Below, in pieces: positions 9,691-19,274 of a stretch of 41,409 nucleotides of DNA (within the stretch, counting starts at the first letter, position 1; each line of letters begins with the position of its first letter). Made by a program: the position numbers and the translations under genes. The notes under the pieces were generated by a model. It was not told the DNA's origin. It worked only from the letters and a program-made list of their open reading frames with translations, and searched no databases. The DNA is from Rhodococcus phenolicus (GTDB lineage Bacteria > Actinomycetota > Actinomycetes > Mycobacteriales > Mycobacteriaceae): positions 1 to 41,409 of the forward strand of contig NZ_LRRH01000079.1 in the NCBI RefSeq assembly GCF_001646785.1, given 5' to 3'.

Positions 9691-11049
9691 GTGCAGCGAC
9701 GAATCATGGGTATCGAGACGGAATTCGGCGTCACGTGTACCTTTCACGGGCATCGCCGACTGAGCCCGGACGAGGTGGCGCGTTACCTGTTCCGCCGGGT
9801 CGTGTCGTGGGGCCGCAGCTCCAATGTGTTCCTGCGCAACGGGGCGCGGTTGTACCTCGACGTGGGATCGCACCCGGAGTACGCGACCGCCGAGTGCGAC
9901 GACCTGTTGCAGCTCGTCGAGCACGACCACGCCGGGGAGCGGGTCCTCGAGGATCTGCTCGTCGACGCCGAACAGCGTCTCGCCGAGGAAGGCATCGGCG
10001 GCGACATCTACCTGTTCAAGAACAACACCGACTCGGCCGGTAATTCGTACGGCTGCCACGAGAACTATCTGGTGGCGCGGGTGGGCGAGTTCTCCCGGAT
10101 CTCCGATGTGCTGCTGCCGTTCCTGGTGACCCGCCAGCTGATCTGCGGCGCCGGGAAGGTGCTGCAGACCCCGAAGGCCGCGACGTTCTGCCTGTCGCAG
10201 CGCGCCGAGCACATCTGGGAGGGGGTCTCGTCGGCGACCACCCGGTCCCGGCCGATCATCAACACCCGCGACGAACCGCACGCCGACGCCGAGAAGTACC
10301 GGCGGCTGCACGTGATCGTCGGCGATTCGAACATGTCCGAAACCACCACGATGCTGAAGGTGGGGTCGGCGTCGCTGGTGCTCGAGATGATCGAGGCGGG
10401 TGTCGCGTTCCGCGATTTCGCGTTGGACAATCCGATCCGCGCGATCCGGGAGGTCAGTCACGACCTGACCGGACGGCGTCCGGTGCGCCTGGCCGGGGGG
10501 CGGCAGGCCAGTGCCCTCGACATCCAGCGCGAGTACCACGCCCGCGCGGTCGACTACCTGCGCAGCCGCGAACCGGATCCGCACGTGGCGCAGGTGGTGG
10601 ATCTGTGGGGCCGGGTGCTCGACGCGGTCGAGTCGCAGGACTTCGCGAAGGTCGACACCGAGGTCGACTGGGTGATCAAACGCAAGCTGTTCCAGCGCTA
10701 TCAGGACCGCTACGGCATGGAACTGTCGGACCCGAAGATCGCGCAGCTGGACCTGGCATACCACGACATCAAACGCGGTCGCGGCGTGTTCGATCTGCTG
10801 CAGCGCAAGGGCCTGGCGGCCCGCGCCACCGACGACGAGGCCGTCGACAGGGCCGTGAACACGCCGCCGCAGACCACCCGCGCGAAGCTGCGCGGGGACT
10901 TCATCGCCGCGGCGCAGGCCGCCGGCCGCGACTTCACCGTCGACTGGGTGCATCTCAAGCTCAACGATCAGGCGCAGCGCACCGTGCTGTGCAAGGACCC
11001 GTTCCGGTCCGTCGACGAGCGGGTGGAGCGGCTGATCGCCTCCATGTAG
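9691..11049 (+). CDS. pafA: Pup-protein ligase PafA
   Basis: PafA phosphorylates the C-terminal Glu of Pup with ATP and transfers it to a lysine of the target. The 452-residue protein matches the family length. It starts [18 protein letters not shown], with the nucleotide-binding Glu in the first strand. It shows [17 protein letters not shown] with the catalytic Asp-57 and [20 protein letters not shown]. The C-terminal domain ends [11 protein letters not shown] 9691 is chosen because it gives the family N-terminus; the upstream in-frame ATG 9643 would add 16 foreign residues. Dop (4652-6145) is its structural relative. pafB follows after 73 bp with its own promoter. Confidence 0.97.
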   Translation: MQRRIMGIETEFGVTCTFHGHRRLSPDEVARYLFRRVVSWGRSSNVFLRNGARLYLDVGSHPEYATAECDDLLQLVEHDHAGERVLEDLLVDAEQRLAEEGIGGDIYLFKNNTDSAGNSYGCHENYLVARVGEFSRISDVLLPFLVTRQLICGAGKVLQTPKAATFCLSQRAEHIWEGVSSATTRSRPIINTRDEPHADAEKYRRLHVIVGDSNMSETTTMLKVGSASLVLEMIEAGVAFRDFALDNPIRAIREVSHDLTGRRPVRLAGGRQASALDIQREYHARAVDYLRSREPDPHVAQVVDLWGRVLDAVESQDFAKVDTEVDWVIKRKLFQRYQDRYGMELSDPKIAQLDLAYHDIKRGRGVFDLLQRKGLAARATDDEAVDRAVNTPPQTTRAKLRGDFIAAAQAAGRDFTVDWVHLKLNDQAQRTVLCKDPFRSVDERVERLIASM

Positions 11050-11109
11050 ATCACCGCACTGCAGCGCGTGTCGCACGACCACGCCTGCGGACGGTCGCGG
11101 ACGTGGCAC

Positions 11110-11115
11110 TAGGCT
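11110..11115 (+). promoter_or_regulatory. -10 box of pafBC (leaderless)
   Basis: TAGGCT lies 7 nt before GTG 11123, the same sequence and spacing as at dop. No Shine-Dalgarno is present in the gap. Confidence 0.55.
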
Positions 11116-11122
11116 TGCCGGC

Positions 11123-12121
11123 GTGGCGATCTCGAAAGTCGAACGGCTGGTCAACCTGGTCATCGCGTTGCTGTCCACCCGCCAGTTCCTGACGGCGGAG
11201 AAGATCCGGGCGTCGGTGGCCGGATACGCGGACTCCGCGAGCGACGAGGCGTTCAGCCGCATGTTCGAGCGCGACAAGAACGAGCTCCGCGACCTCGGTG
11301 TCCCGTTGGAGACGGGCATGCCGTCCCGGTACTCGACGGTCGAGGGTTATCGCATCAACCGGGACGCCTACGAACTGCCCGACATCGAGCTGACCAGCTC
11401 GGAGACCGCCGCGGTCGCGGTGGCGGCGGCACTGTGGTCGTCCCCGGAGCTGACCTCGGCGGCGCAGAGCGCGTTGCTGAAGCTGCGGGCGGCGGGGGTG
11501 CAGGTCGACGCGGACCCGACCGGCACGGTGACCTCGCTGCCGGCGCGGGCCCGCGGGTCCGAACCGGCGCTGCACGCGCTGCTCGCGGCGATCGACGCGC
11601 GCCGCGCCGTGCAGTTCGAACACCGCGGGTCACCGACCGACCCGTGGACCCGGCGCACCGTCGAACCGTGGGGCATCGTCACCGTGCACGGCCGCTGGTA
11701 TCTGGTCGGGTACGACCGCGACCGCGACGCGACCCGCACCTTCCGGCTCTCCCGCATCGGGGACGAGGTCACCGCGCTCGGTCCGGCCGGGGCCGTCACC
11801 ATCCCGGAGGGGGTGGATCTGCGGGCGCGGGTCCTGGCCGCGACCAGCACCGGTGATGTGACCGGCGCGGCCCGGGTGTGGGTGCCGGACGGCCGGGCCG
11901 CCGAGCTGCGCCGGCTCGGCACCGAGACCGGACGGCGCCGGATCGGGGACCGCGACGGCACGGTGCTCGAGGTGCCGGTGCGCTCGTGGAGCTGGATCGC
12001 CCGGGTGATCGCCGGGCAGGGCGCCGACGCCCTGGTGCTGGCACCGGCCGAGTTGCGTGAACAGGTGCGGCGCATCCTGACCCGGGTGGTCGCCGGGACG
12101 ACCGTGGAGGGCGAACGTTGA
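11123..12121 (+). CDS. pafB: WYL-domain transcriptional regulator PafB
   Basis: PafB and PafC together form the LexA-independent activator of the DNA-damage response known from mycobacteria. The 332-residue protein has an N-terminal winged helix-turn-helix (about residues 1-75, VERLVNLVIALLSTRQFLTA then SRMFERDKNELRDLGVPL). A WYL ligand-sensing domain starts near residue 150, with VEPWGIVTVHGRWYLVGYDR carrying the WYL signature. A C-terminal WCX extension is present. Start GTG 11123 is likely leaderless. Its stop overlaps the pafC start (TTGA), so the two are translationally coupled in agreement with their joint function. Confidence 0.93.
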   Translation: MAISKVERLVNLVIALLSTRQFLTAEKIRASVAGYADSASDEAFSRMFERDKNELRDLGVPLETGMPSRYSTVEGYRINRDAYELPDIELTSSETAAVAVAAALWSSPELTSAAQSALLKLRAAGVQVDADPTGTVTSLPARARGSEPALHALLAAIDARRAVQFEHRGSPTDPWTRRTVEPWGIVTVHGRWYLVGYDRDRDATRTFRLSRIGDEVTALGPAGAVTIPEGVDLRARVLAATSTGDVTGAARVWVPDGRAAELRRLGTETGRRRIGDRDGTVLEVPVRSWSWIARVIAGQGADALVLAPAELREQVRRILTRVVAGTTVEGER

Positions 12122-13113
12122 GCACACGACTGTCGGGGCGGCTGACGCGGCTGCTCAACCTGGTGCCCTATTTCACGGCGAACCCGGGGATCAGCGCGGC
12201 CGAGGCGGCCCGCGATCTGGGGGTGACCCCGAAGCAGATCATGGACGACCTCAACCAGCTGTGGGTGTGCGGGCTCCCCGGCTACGGTCCCGGAGACCTC
12301 ATCGACCTGTCGCTGTCGGAGGACAGCATCGTGGTGACGTTCACCGCGGGTATCGACCGGCCGCTGCGGCTGACCTCGACGGAGGCGACGGCGCTGCTGG
12401 TGGCGTTGCGGTCGCTGCTCGAGATGCCCGGGGTGGTCGATCCGTCCGCGGCGCAGGGCGCGATCGCGAAGATCGAGGCGGCCGCGGGCAGCGCCGCCGC
12501 CGACCACGAGGCCCCGGCGACCGTGTCCGACGACCCGGTCGCCGCGACCGTGCGGGCCGCGGTGCATCACGGCCGCGTGCTGCACCTGACCTACTATTCC
12601 GCGTCGCGGGACACCGTCTCGGAGCGGGACGTCGACCCCATCCGGGTGGTTCTCATCGACGAGCACACCTATCTGCAGGCGTGGTGCCGCACCGCGGAAG
12701 GGGTGCGGTTGTTCCGGTTCGACCGGATCGACGCCGCCACGGAACTGCCCGAACCGGCCCGCCCCCCGGCCGCGGTCGACGACGAGGACAGTTTCGAACT
12801 GTTCGCCGGGGATCCGACGCTGCCGGCGGCCCGGTTGCGGATCGATCCCGGTTACAGCTGGCTGATCGACTACTACCCGCTCACCGACGTGCAGCTGGCG
12901 CCGGACGGGTCGTGCACCGCGGTACTGCGATTCGCGTCGCCGGAGTGGATGACGCGCCTGGTGGTCGGTCTCGGCGGAGGGGTGACGGTGCTGGGCCCGG
13001 CGGACCTGGTGGCGGCGGTGCGGGCCCGCGCCGCGGCCGCGCTCGACGCATACGACGCGTATGACGCTCTCGCGTCGGACGAACCGGGACCGGGTGAGGT
13101 GACAACTTCGTGA
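12118..13113 (+). CDS. pafC: WYL-domain transcriptional regulator PafC
   Basis: Partner of PafB, 331 residues. The N-terminal HTH (RLTRLLNLVPYFTANPGISA, AARDLGVTPKQIMDDLNQLW) is followed by a WYL domain around residues 135-215. There VDPIRVVLIDEHTYLQAWC is the family's variant of the signature, with TYLQAWC where PafB has RWYLVGY. A WCX-type C-terminus ends the fold before a short acidic tail. The start is the rare TTG at 12118, supported by GTGGAGGG about 8 nt upstream and by overlap with the pafB stop. A 95-bp gap with a new promoter separates it from tatA. Confidence 0.92.
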   Translation: MSTRLSGRLTRLLNLVPYFTANPGISAAEAARDLGVTPKQIMDDLNQLWVCGLPGYGPGDLIDLSLSEDSIVVTFTAGIDRPLRLTSTEATALLVALRSLLEMPGVVDPSAAQGAIAKIEAAAGSAAADHEAPATVSDDPVAATVRAAVHHGRVLHLTYYSASRDTVSERDVDPIRVVLIDEHTYLQAWCRTAEGVRLFRFDRIDAATELPEPARPPAAVDDEDSFELFAGDPTLPAARLRIDPGYSWLIDYYPLTDVQLAPDGSCTAVLRFASPEWMTRLVVGLGGGVTVLGPADLVAAVRARAAAALDAYDAYDALASDEPGPGEVTTS

Positions 13114-13173
13114 ACCTCCTGGGAACTCCCCGTCAATCCGCTGTCGTCCCGGATTCGGCATGGTGCGGTCCGG

Positions 13174-13179
13174 TAGCAT
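13174..13179 (+). promoter_or_regulatory. Possible -10 box of tatA
   Basis: TAGCAT lies 29 nt before ATG 13209. A transcript starting near 13186 would carry the GGAGGT ribosome binding site that sits just before the tatA start. Confidence 0.4.
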
Positions 13180-13208
13180 CGGCAGCACACCATCAGTGGA
13201 GGTAGATA

Positions 13209-13463
13209 ATGGGTGCAATGAGCCCGTGGCACTGGGCCATCGTCGCGATCGTCGTCGTGATCCTGTTCGGCTCGAAGAAGCTTCCCGACGCCGCCCGCGG
13301 GTTGGGCCGGTCGCTGCGCATCTTCAAGAGCGAGGTCAAGGAGATGCAGAACGACGACGCTCGGCCGGCAACGCCGCAGACGGCTCCGAACCCGCTGCCC
13401 GCCGGTCAGACCGTCGACAAGACCGTCTCCGAGGCGCAGCACACCGAACCACGGTCGGCCTGA
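13209..13463 (+). CDS. tatA: Sec-independent translocase protein TatA
   Basis: Pore-forming subunit of the twin-arginine translocase. The 84-residue protein has one N-terminal membrane helix (about residues 6-21, [15 protein letters not shown]) and the [20 protein letters not shown] amphipathic helix with the invariant Phe-Gly hinge. A disordered Pro/Thr tail follows. ATG 13209 follows GTGGAGGT with good spacing. tatC follows 87 bp downstream after a hairpin, which could set the usual excess of TatA over TatC by attenuation. No tatB is seen in this window. Confidence 0.95.
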   Translation: MGAMSPWHWAIVAIVVVILFGSKKLPDAARGLGRSLRIFKSEVKEMQNDDARPATPQTAPNPLPAGQTVDKTVSEAQHTEPRSA

Positions 13464-13477
13464 CCATCGACCATCCC

Positions 13478-13506
13478 ACCGGGGCATCCACGACGGGTGC
13501 CCCGGT
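13478..13506. terminator. Hairpin between tatA and tatC (attenuator or terminator)
   Basis: A 9-bp perfect stem (ACCGGGGCA at 13478-13486 with its complement at 13498-13506) and an 11-nt loop lie 14 bases after the tatA stop. Both genes point the same way, so partial termination or 3'-end protection of tatA mRNA is more likely than a full stop. Confidence 0.5.
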
Positions 13507-13550
13507 CCTCCGCTGACCCCGGGGGCCTCGACAGGAGCAGAGAACCGCCC

Positions 13551-14480
13551 GTGCGCATCCCGTTCGATCCGCGCCGCAGCCGGCGCAAGACCAACCCCGA
13601 CGGCACCATGTCGCTGGTCGAGCATCTGTACGAACTGCGCACCCGGCTGCTGATCGCGCTCGCCGCGGTGGTCCTGACCACCGTCCTCGGGTTCGTCTGG
13701 TACAGCCGCAACATCTTCGGGCTGCCCAGCCTCGGTTCGATCCTGCTCGACCCGTACTGTTCGCTGCCGGCGTCCTCCCGCGCCGACATCAGCGCCGACG
13801 GGGGTTGCCATCTGCTCGCGACCGGCCCGTTCGAGCAGTTCATGCTGCGCCTGAAGGTCGCCGCGACCGCCGGTGTCGTGATGGCCTGCCCGGTGTGGCT
13901 GTACCAGCTGTGGGCGTTCATCACCCCCGGCCTGTACTCGAAGGAACGTCGCTATGCCGTCGGGTTCGTCGTCTCCGGCGCGGTGCTGTTCGTCACCGGC
14001 GCGGTCCTGGCGTACCTGGTCGTCACCCACGCCCTGTCGTTCCTGCTCACCGTCGGCAACGACGTCCAGGTCACCGCGCTGTCCGGGTCCGAGTACTTCG
14101 GTTTCATGATCAACCTGCTGATCATCTTCGGGGTGTCCTTCGAGATCCCGCTGGTGATCGTCGCGCTCAACGCCGTCGGCATCCTGTCGTACGCGAAACT
14201 CAGGTCGTGGCGGCGCGGCCTGATCATGGCGATGTTCGTGTTCGCGGCCATCGCCACCCCCGGTCAGGATCCGTTCTCGATGATCGCACTCGCCGCGGCC
14301 TTGACGCTGCTGCTCGAGATCGCCATCCAGATCACCCGGTTCAACGACAAGCGCCGGGCGCGCCGCGCCCGTGAGGACGGCTGGGGCGACCTCGACGACG
14401 ACGAGAGTTCCCCGATCGCCGCCCCCGCACCGGTCGAGCGCCCCGCCTCGACGCAGCCCGACTACTCCGACACCCTGTGA
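13551..14480 (+). CDS. tatC: Sec-independent translocase protein TatC
   Basis: Six-helix membrane receptor for twin-arginine signal peptides. The 309-residue protein contains the N-terminal cytoplasmic signature [14 protein letters not shown] near residue 23. The first membrane helix is [16 protein letters not shown], and the large periplasmic loop ([19 protein letters not shown]) is typical of actinobacteria, with the [11 protein letters not shown] segment after it. The charged C-terminal tail from about residue 265 is an actinobacterial extension. GTG 13551 has AGGAG about 13 nt upstream, a rather long spacing. The stop overlaps the helY start by GTGA. Confidence 0.95.
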   Translation: MRIPFDPRRSRRKTNPDGTMSLVEHLYELRTRLLIALAAVVLTTVLGFVWYSRNIFGLPSLGSILLDPYCSLPASSRADISADGGCHLLATGPFEQFMLRLKVAATAGVVMACPVWLYQLWAFITPGLYSKERRYAVGFVVSGAVLFVTGAVLAYLVVTHALSFLLTVGNDVQVTALSGSEYFGFMINLLIIFGVSFEIPLVIVALNAVGILSYAKLRSWRRGLIMAMFVFAAIATPGQDPFSMIALAAALTLLLEIAIQITRFNDKRRARRAREDGWGDLDDDESSPIAAPAPVERPASTQPDYSDTL

Positions 14481-17185
14481 CCGACCAGTCGTCCCCGGCC
14501 GCGGTCCCCGCTCGGCTCGCCGCCTTCGCCGCGCTGCTGCCGTTCCCCCTCGATCCGTTCCAGGTGCAGGCGTGCCGGGCCCTCGACGGCGGCCATTCGG
14601 TGCTGGTGTGCGCGCCGACCGGCGCCGGCAAGACCGTCGTCGGTGAGTTCGCGGTCCACCTGGCGTTGCACGCCGGCGGCAAGTGCTTCTACACGACCCC
14701 GATCAAGGCGCTGAGCAACCAGAAGTACGCGGACCTGTGCGCCCGCCACGGCAAGGACGCGGTCGGGCTGCTCACCGGCGACCAGTCGATCAACGCGGAC
14801 GCGCCGGTGGTGGTGATGACCACCGAGGTGCTGCGCAACATGATCTACGCGTCGTCGACCAGCCTGATCGGGCTGACCCACGTGGTGATGGACGAGGTGC
14901 ACTTCCTCGCCGACCGGTTCCGCGGCGCGGTGTGGGAAGAGGTCATCCTGCACCTGCCCGAGGACGTCCGGCTGGTCAGCCTGTCCGCGACCGTGTCCAA
15001 CGCCGAGGAATTCGGGGACTGGATCACCACCGTGCGCGGCGACACCACCGTCGTCGTCGACGAGGTGCGGCCGATTCCGCTGCACCAGCACATGATGGTC
15101 GGTTCCCGCATCCACGACCTGTTCGACACCCGCGCCCACCCCGAGGGCGGGCGACGCGGCATGGTGGTCGATCCCGAGCTGCTCTCGCAGGTCCGGCGCC
15201 GGCTCGCGCTCGATCGCGCCGACGCGTGGGACCGCGGCCGCGGCAACGGCGGGTTCCGGCCGCTGCCGCGCCCCGAGGTCATCACCCGCCTGGACCGCGA
15301 CGGACTGCTCCCGGCGATCACCTTCGTGTTCAGCCGCGCCGGGTGCGACGCCGCGGTCGCGCAGTGCCTGCGCGGCGGGATCCGGCTGACCTCCGACGAG
15401 GAGGCCGCACAGATCCGGGCGGTCGTCGACGAACACACCCGCGACCTGCCGCGCGCCGACCTCGAGGTCCTCGGGTTCACCCAGTGGCGCACCGCCCTCG
15501 AACGGGGCATCGCCGCGCATCACGCGGGCATGCTGCCGGCGTTCCGGCACACCGTCGAAGAGCTGTTCGTGCGCGGGCTGGTGCGCGCGGTGTTCGCCAC
15601 CGAAACCCTCGCGCTCGGCATCAACATGCCGGCCCGCACCGTCGTCCTCGAACGTCTGGTCAAGTACAACGGGGAGACCCACGCCGAACTGACACCGGGC
15701 GAATACACGCAGCTCACCGGTCGGGCCGGCCGTCGCGGCATCGACGTCGAGGGGCACGCGGTGGTGTTGTGGCAGCCCGGGGTGGAGCCGGCCGCGGTGG
15801 CCGGTCTCGCCTCCACCCGCACGTTTCCGCTGCGCAGTTCGTTCCGCCCGTCCTACAACATGGCCGTCAACCTCATCGACGCGGTCGGTGCGGACCGGTC
15901 GCGGGCGTTGCTGGAGATGTCGTTCGCGCAGTTCCAGGCCGACAAGTCGGTGGTGGGCCTGACCCGCGGCATCGAACGCAACGAGGCGGCGCTGGTGGAG
16001 CTGCGGGACCGGCTCGGCGGCGACGACAGCGACATCCTGGACTACCTGCGGTTGCGGGCGGAGCTGACCGACCTGGAGCGGGCCCGGGAACGGCAGGGCA
16101 GGCAGGACCGTCGCCGCGCGGCCGTCGAATCGCTGCTGGCGTTGCGCCGCGGCGACATCGTCGCGGTACCCGGTGGGCGCCGTGCGGGACTGGCGGTGGT
16201 GATCGAACCCGATTCCACCGTCGACGAGCCGCGACCGCTGGTGGTGACCGCCGACGCGTGGTCCGGCCGGTTGTCGGCGGCGGATTTCCCGGCACCGGCG
16301 CAGGTGGTCGGCCGGTTGCGGTTGCCGCGGCACACCGACCACCGCACCGGCCGGGGCCGGCGTGACATCGCTTCGTCGTTGCGCTCGACGGGCATTCCGG
16401 TGCCGCGCCGCCCGAAGCGCACCAAGACGGGCGGCGACACCCGGGAGATCGACGCCCTGCGGCGGCGGCTGCGGCAGCATCCGGCCCGCAAGGACCCGGA
16501 ACTCGAGAAGCTCGCCCGGGTCGGGGACCGCTACAACCGGCTGGCCCGGGAGGTCGCGCAGCAACGGCAGAAGGTCGCGGCGACGACGAACTCACTGGCT
16601 CGCACGTTCGAGCGGATCGTCGCCCTGCTCACCGAACGCGGATACCTGAGCGCGGGGCCCGATCCGTCGACGACCGAGGCTGGCGAGCGGCTGGCCCGCA
16701 TCTACGGCGAAACCGATCTGCTGGTCGCCGAATGCCTGCGGCAGCGGGTGTGGGCGGGGTTGTCCCCGGCCGAGCTGGCCGCGGTGGTGTCGGCGGTGGT
16801 GTACGAGTCGCGGGTCGAGGGTGCGGTCGCGTTGCGCGGCCCCACCGAACCGGTGCGCCGCGCGCTCGCCGAAACGGTGCGGTTGTGCGACCGGTTGCGG
16901 GCCGACGAGGTGCGGCACAAGCTGCCGCCGACGCGGGAACCGGATCTCGGGTTCGTGGCGGCGGTGCACACGTGGGTGACCACGCAGTCGCTGGCCGAGG
17001 CGCTGCTCGCGGCGGGGGGCGGCGGCCGGGACCTGTCGGCCGGTGATTTCGTGCGGTGGTGCCGCCAGGTGATCGACCTGCTCGACCAGATCCGCACGTG
17101 CGCGCAGGATCCGGAGATCGTGAAGACCGCCGGGCGTGCCGTTGCGGCGATCCGGCGCGGGGTCGTCGGCGTCGATGCGGTGTGA
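14477..17185 (+). CDS. helY: DEAD/DEAH-box superfamily II RNA helicase HelY
   Basis: A 902-residue Ski2/Mtr4-like helicase expected to act in RNA metabolism. Walker A is APTGAGKT (about residues 46-53), motif Ia [12 protein letters not shown], and motif II DEVH at 139-142. Motif III reads [15 protein letters not shown], and motif [15 protein letters not shown] is followed by the ratchet domain. The C-terminal DSHCT-type domain is present (about residues 730-895). GTG 14477 overlaps the tatC stop. Order tatA-tatC-helY is as in M. tuberculosis. Biochemical role in actinobacteria is only loosely defined. Confidence 0.93.
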   Translation: MTDQSSPAAVPARLAAFAALLPFPLDPFQVQACRALDGGHSVLVCAPTGAGKTVVGEFAVHLALHAGGKCFYTTPIKALSNQKYADLCARHGKDAVGLLTGDQSINADAPVVVMTTEVLRNMIYASSTSLIGLTHVVMDEVHFLADRFRGAVWEEVILHLPEDVRLVSLSATVSNAEEFGDWITTVRGDTTVVVDEVRPIPLHQHMMVGSRIHDLFDTRAHPEGGRRGMVVDPELLSQVRRRLALDRADAWDRGRGNGGFRPLPRPEVITRLDRDGLLPAITFVFSRAGCDAAVAQCLRGGIRLTSDEEAAQIRAVVDEHTRDLPRADLEVLGFTQWRTALERGIAAHHAGMLPAFRHTVEELFVRGLVRAVFATETLALGINMPARTVVLERLVKYNGETHAELTPGEYTQLTGRAGRRGIDVEGHAVVLWQPGVEPAAVAGLASTRTFPLRSSFRPSYNMAVNLIDAVGADRSRALLEMSFAQFQADKSVVGLTRGIERNEAALVELRDRLGGDDSDILDYLRLRAELTDLERARERQGRQDRRRAAVESLLALRRGDIVAVPGGRRAGLAVVIEPDSTVDEPRPLVVTADAWSGRLSAADFPAPAQVVGRLRLPRHTDHRTGRGRRDIASSLRSTGIPVPRRPKRTKTGGDTREIDALRRRLRQHPARKDPELEKLARVGDRYNRLAREVAQQRQKVAATTNSLARTFERIVALLTERGYLSAGPDPSTTEAGERLARIYGETDLLVAECLRQRVWAGLSPAELAAVVSAVVYESRVEGAVALRGPTEPVRRALAETVRLCDRLRADEVRHKLPPTREPDLGFVAAVHTWVTTQSLAEALLAAGGGGRDLSAGDFVRWCRQVIDLLDQIRTCAQDPEIVKTAGRAVAAIRRGVVGVDAV

Positions 17186-17187
17186 TC

Positions 17188-17217
17188 GCCCGGCCCGCAA
17201 CGGGGTTGCCGCCGGGC
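17188..17217 (+). terminator. Compound hairpin after helY
   Basis: An outer 7-bp stem (17188-17194 with 17211-17217, GCCCGGC/GCCGGGC) encloses an inner 5-bp stem (GCAAC/GTTGC with a GGG loop). It begins two bases after the helY stop. Confidence 0.55.
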
Positions 17218-17332
17218 TCGGCGGACACGACCGGGGTCCGGTGTGGTTTGATTCGCGCTGCGGCACGGCTTCCACACGGGGGTGGGGCGCTACTACGGTT
17301 GATCAACAGAGTGAAGTGAGTGGGAGGCGACG

Positions 17333-18232
17333 ATGAGCGGGCCGAACGAACCGCAGGACCAGTCCGGCAACGCAGCGGGTCAGGAACCGACCCAGCAGTG
17401 GGCACCGCCGGGTAGCGCTGCGCAGGGCGCGACTCCGACGCAGGCGTTCGACGCGTCGGCCGCGGGACAGGCGCAGCAGTGGGGGCAGCAGCCCGGGCAG
17501 GGTACCGGCGCCGGTCCGCAGGGCGGCCAGGCTCAGCAGCAGTGGGGGCAGGCCGGCCAGCAGTGGGGGCAGCAGCCCCAGGGTGGTCAACAGCAGTGGG
17601 GGCAGCCGGGGACCGGCGCTGCAGGTCAGCAGCAGTGGGGGCAGCAGCCCGGGCAGGCTCAGCAGCCGTGGGGACAGCAACCGCAGGCGGGTCAGGCTCA
17701 GCCGGGTCAGGCTCAGCCGGGTCAGCAGTGGGGTCAGGGGGCCGCCGGTCAGCAGCAGTGGGGTCAGGCCGGGCAGCAGCAGCCCGGGCAGTGGGGACAG
17801 TCGCAGCCCGGGCAGGCGCAGCAGCAGTGGGGCCAGCAACCGCAGGGCGGGCAGCCGTGGGGTCAGGCCCAGCCGGGTCAGCAGTGGGGCCAGCCCGCCG
17901 CCGGTCCGCAGCAGCCGAAATCGAAGAAGCCGCTGTTCATCGGTCTCGGCGCTCTGGCCGTCGTGGTGATCCTCGGCATCATCGGGGTCGTCGTCGCGAC
18001 GTCCCTCGGTTCGAAGACGCTGGATTCCGCGGCTGCCGAGGCCGGGGTCGCGAAGGTACTGACCCAGTCCTACGGGGCCACCCAGGTCGACGACGTGGCG
18101 TGCCCGGACGGCCAGAAGGTCGAGTCCGGCACCAGCTTCGACTGCACCGTCACGGTCGACGGGCAGCACCGGTCGGTCACCCTGACCTTCACCGACGACA
18201 AGGGAACCTACGAGGTCAGTCGTCCGAATTGA
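17333..18232 (+). CDS. WGQ-repeat DUF4333 membrane protein
   Basis: A 299-residue protein in three parts. Residues 1-195 are a hydrophilic, Gln/Gly/Pro-rich region with 12 copies of a WGQ core (for example QQQWGQQPGQAQ, residues about 50-187) and short DNA-level tandem duplications. Residues 200-223 are one membrane helix (LFIGLGALAVVVILGIIGVV). Residues 230-299 are a DUF4333 domain outside the membrane with two Cys residues (VACPDGQ, FDCTVTV) that can pair. No cleavable signal is seen, so the repeat region should be cytoplasmic. GGGAGG precedes the ATG. Its position after helY matches Rv2091c. Function unknown; the low-complexity aromatic repeat could drive self-association. Confidence 0.85.
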   Translation: MSGPNEPQDQSGNAAGQEPTQQWAPPGSAAQGATPTQAFDASAAGQAQQWGQQPGQGTGAGPQGGQAQQQWGQAGQQWGQQPQGGQQQWGQPGTGAAGQQQWGQQPGQAQQPWGQQPQAGQAQPGQAQPGQQWGQGAAGQQQWGQAGQQQPGQWGQSQPGQAQQQWGQQPQGGQPWGQAQPGQQWGQPAAGPQQPKSKKPLFIGLGALAVVVILGIIGVVVATSLGSKTLDSAAAEAGVAKVLTQSYGATQVDDVACPDGQKVESGTSFDCTVTVDGQHRSVTLTFTDDKGTYEVSRPN

Positions 18233-18250
18233 CGGAGGCGGGCGGTCCGG

Positions 18251-19240
18251 TCAGCCGGCAGCCGCGGCCAGGGCCGTGGTCAGCGTCGTGACGGACCGCC
18301 CGATCCCGAGTGTCTCGGCCAAGGCCGCCAGCGCCGCCGCATCGGCGGGCCGGGCCGGCAGGGTGTCGGCGCCGGACAGCTGGACCGGCGCGTCGCGGGC
18401 GACCCGCACCACGGGAAGCGCCGCGTCCAGGTAGCCGGCGGCCGCGTCCAGTTTGGCGCGCATGCCCTTGGCCATGCCCGAATCCGGATCGGCGGCGGCC
18501 GCCCGCAGCCCGTCGAGCGAGCCGTACTGCAGCAGCAGACCGGACGCGGTCTTCTCCCCGACGCCCTTGATGCCGGGCAGGCCGTCGGACGGGTCCCCGC
18601 GCAGCAACGCCAGCTCGGCGTAGGCGGCCCCGGCCCGGTCGGCGGGCACCCCGTACCGCTCGGCGACGTCGGCGGGCCCGAACAGTTCGGCCTTCGCCAG
18701 GCCCCGCCCGGCGTAGAGCACCCGCACCGCCACCGGATCGTCCGCGACGACCTGCAGCAGGTCGCGGTCGCCGCTGACCACGACCACCGGGTCGGTGGTT
18801 TCGCGGGCGGCGAGGGTTCCGAGTACGTCGTCGGCCTCGAAGCCGTCGGCGCCGCCGGTGGCGATCCCCGCCGCGGCCAGCACCTCGAGGATGATCGGTA
18901 CCTGCGGGGACAGAGTGTCGGGGACCTCCTCGACGGTCCCGTCGGAGCCGACGGCGACCCGGTGCGCCTTGTAGCTGGGGACCGCGGCGACCCGGAACTC
19001 GGGTCGCCAGTCCAGGTCCAGGCACACCACGAGCCGGGCGGGCCGGTGCCGGGTGATCAGTGAGGCCACCATGTCGGTGAAGCCCCGCACCGCGTTGACG
19101 GGACGCCCGTCGGGTGCGGTGATCGAGTCGGGCAGCGCGTAGTAGGCGCGGAACCACAGGCTCGCCCCGTCGAGCAGCAGCAGCGGGCGCTGCGCGGTAT
19201 CCCCGGCGGGGGTGGTCACAGGAGTCGTCACGGTCCTCAT
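18251..19240 (-). CDS. 5'-3' exonuclease (PIN/FEN-like, Pol I N-terminal type)
   Basis: A 329-residue structure-specific nuclease homologous to the 5' nuclease domain of DNA polymerase I, free-standing as in mycobacteria (Rv2090). Metal-site carboxylates are visible in [44 protein letters not shown] and [13 protein letters not shown]. The helix-hairpin-helix [12 protein letters not shown] lies near residue 205. ATG 19240 is preceded by GGGGTGG. It diverges from the dipeptidase gene across 34 bp, so their promoters overlap. Likely role is in RNA primer or flap removal; this is a family-level inference. Confidence 0.9.
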   Translation of the reverse strand: MRTVTTPVTTPAGDTAQRPLLLLDGASLWFRAYYALPDSITAPDGRPVNAVRGFTDMVASLITRHRPARLVVCLDLDWRPEFRVAAVPSYKAHRVAVGSDGTVEEVPDTLSPQVPIILEVLAAAGIATGGADGFEADDVLGTLAARETTDPVVVVSGDRDLLQVVADDPVAVRVLYAGRGLAKAELFGPADVAERYGVPADRAGAAYAELALLRGDPSDGLPGIKGVGEKTASGLLLQYGSLDGLRAAAADPDSGMAKGMRAKLDAAAGYLDAALPVVRVARDAPVQLSGADTLPARPADAAALAALAETLGIGRSVTTLTTALAAAAG

Positions 19241-19261
19241 CCTGCCACCCCTGCAGCGCAC

Positions 19262-19267
19262 TACGCT
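19262..19267 (+). promoter_or_regulatory. -10 box of the dipeptidase gene (leaderless)
   Basis: TACGCT lies 7 nt before ATG 19275, the same geometry as at dop and pafB. No Shine-Dalgarno sits in the gap. Confidence 0.5.
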
Positions 19268-19274
19268 TGTGCCC

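Noticed and set aside
17480-17900. Repeats that might suggest a CRISPR array or minisatellite
   Set aside because: The units are short, imperfect and in frame with the coding sequence; there are no unique spacers of constant length. They are protein repeats.
17303-18169. A Leu-rich 288-codon frame antisense to the WGQ repeats
   Set aside because: The Leu/Pro pattern is simply the reverse complement of the Gln/Gly/Trp repeat codons; no start signal or homology supports it.
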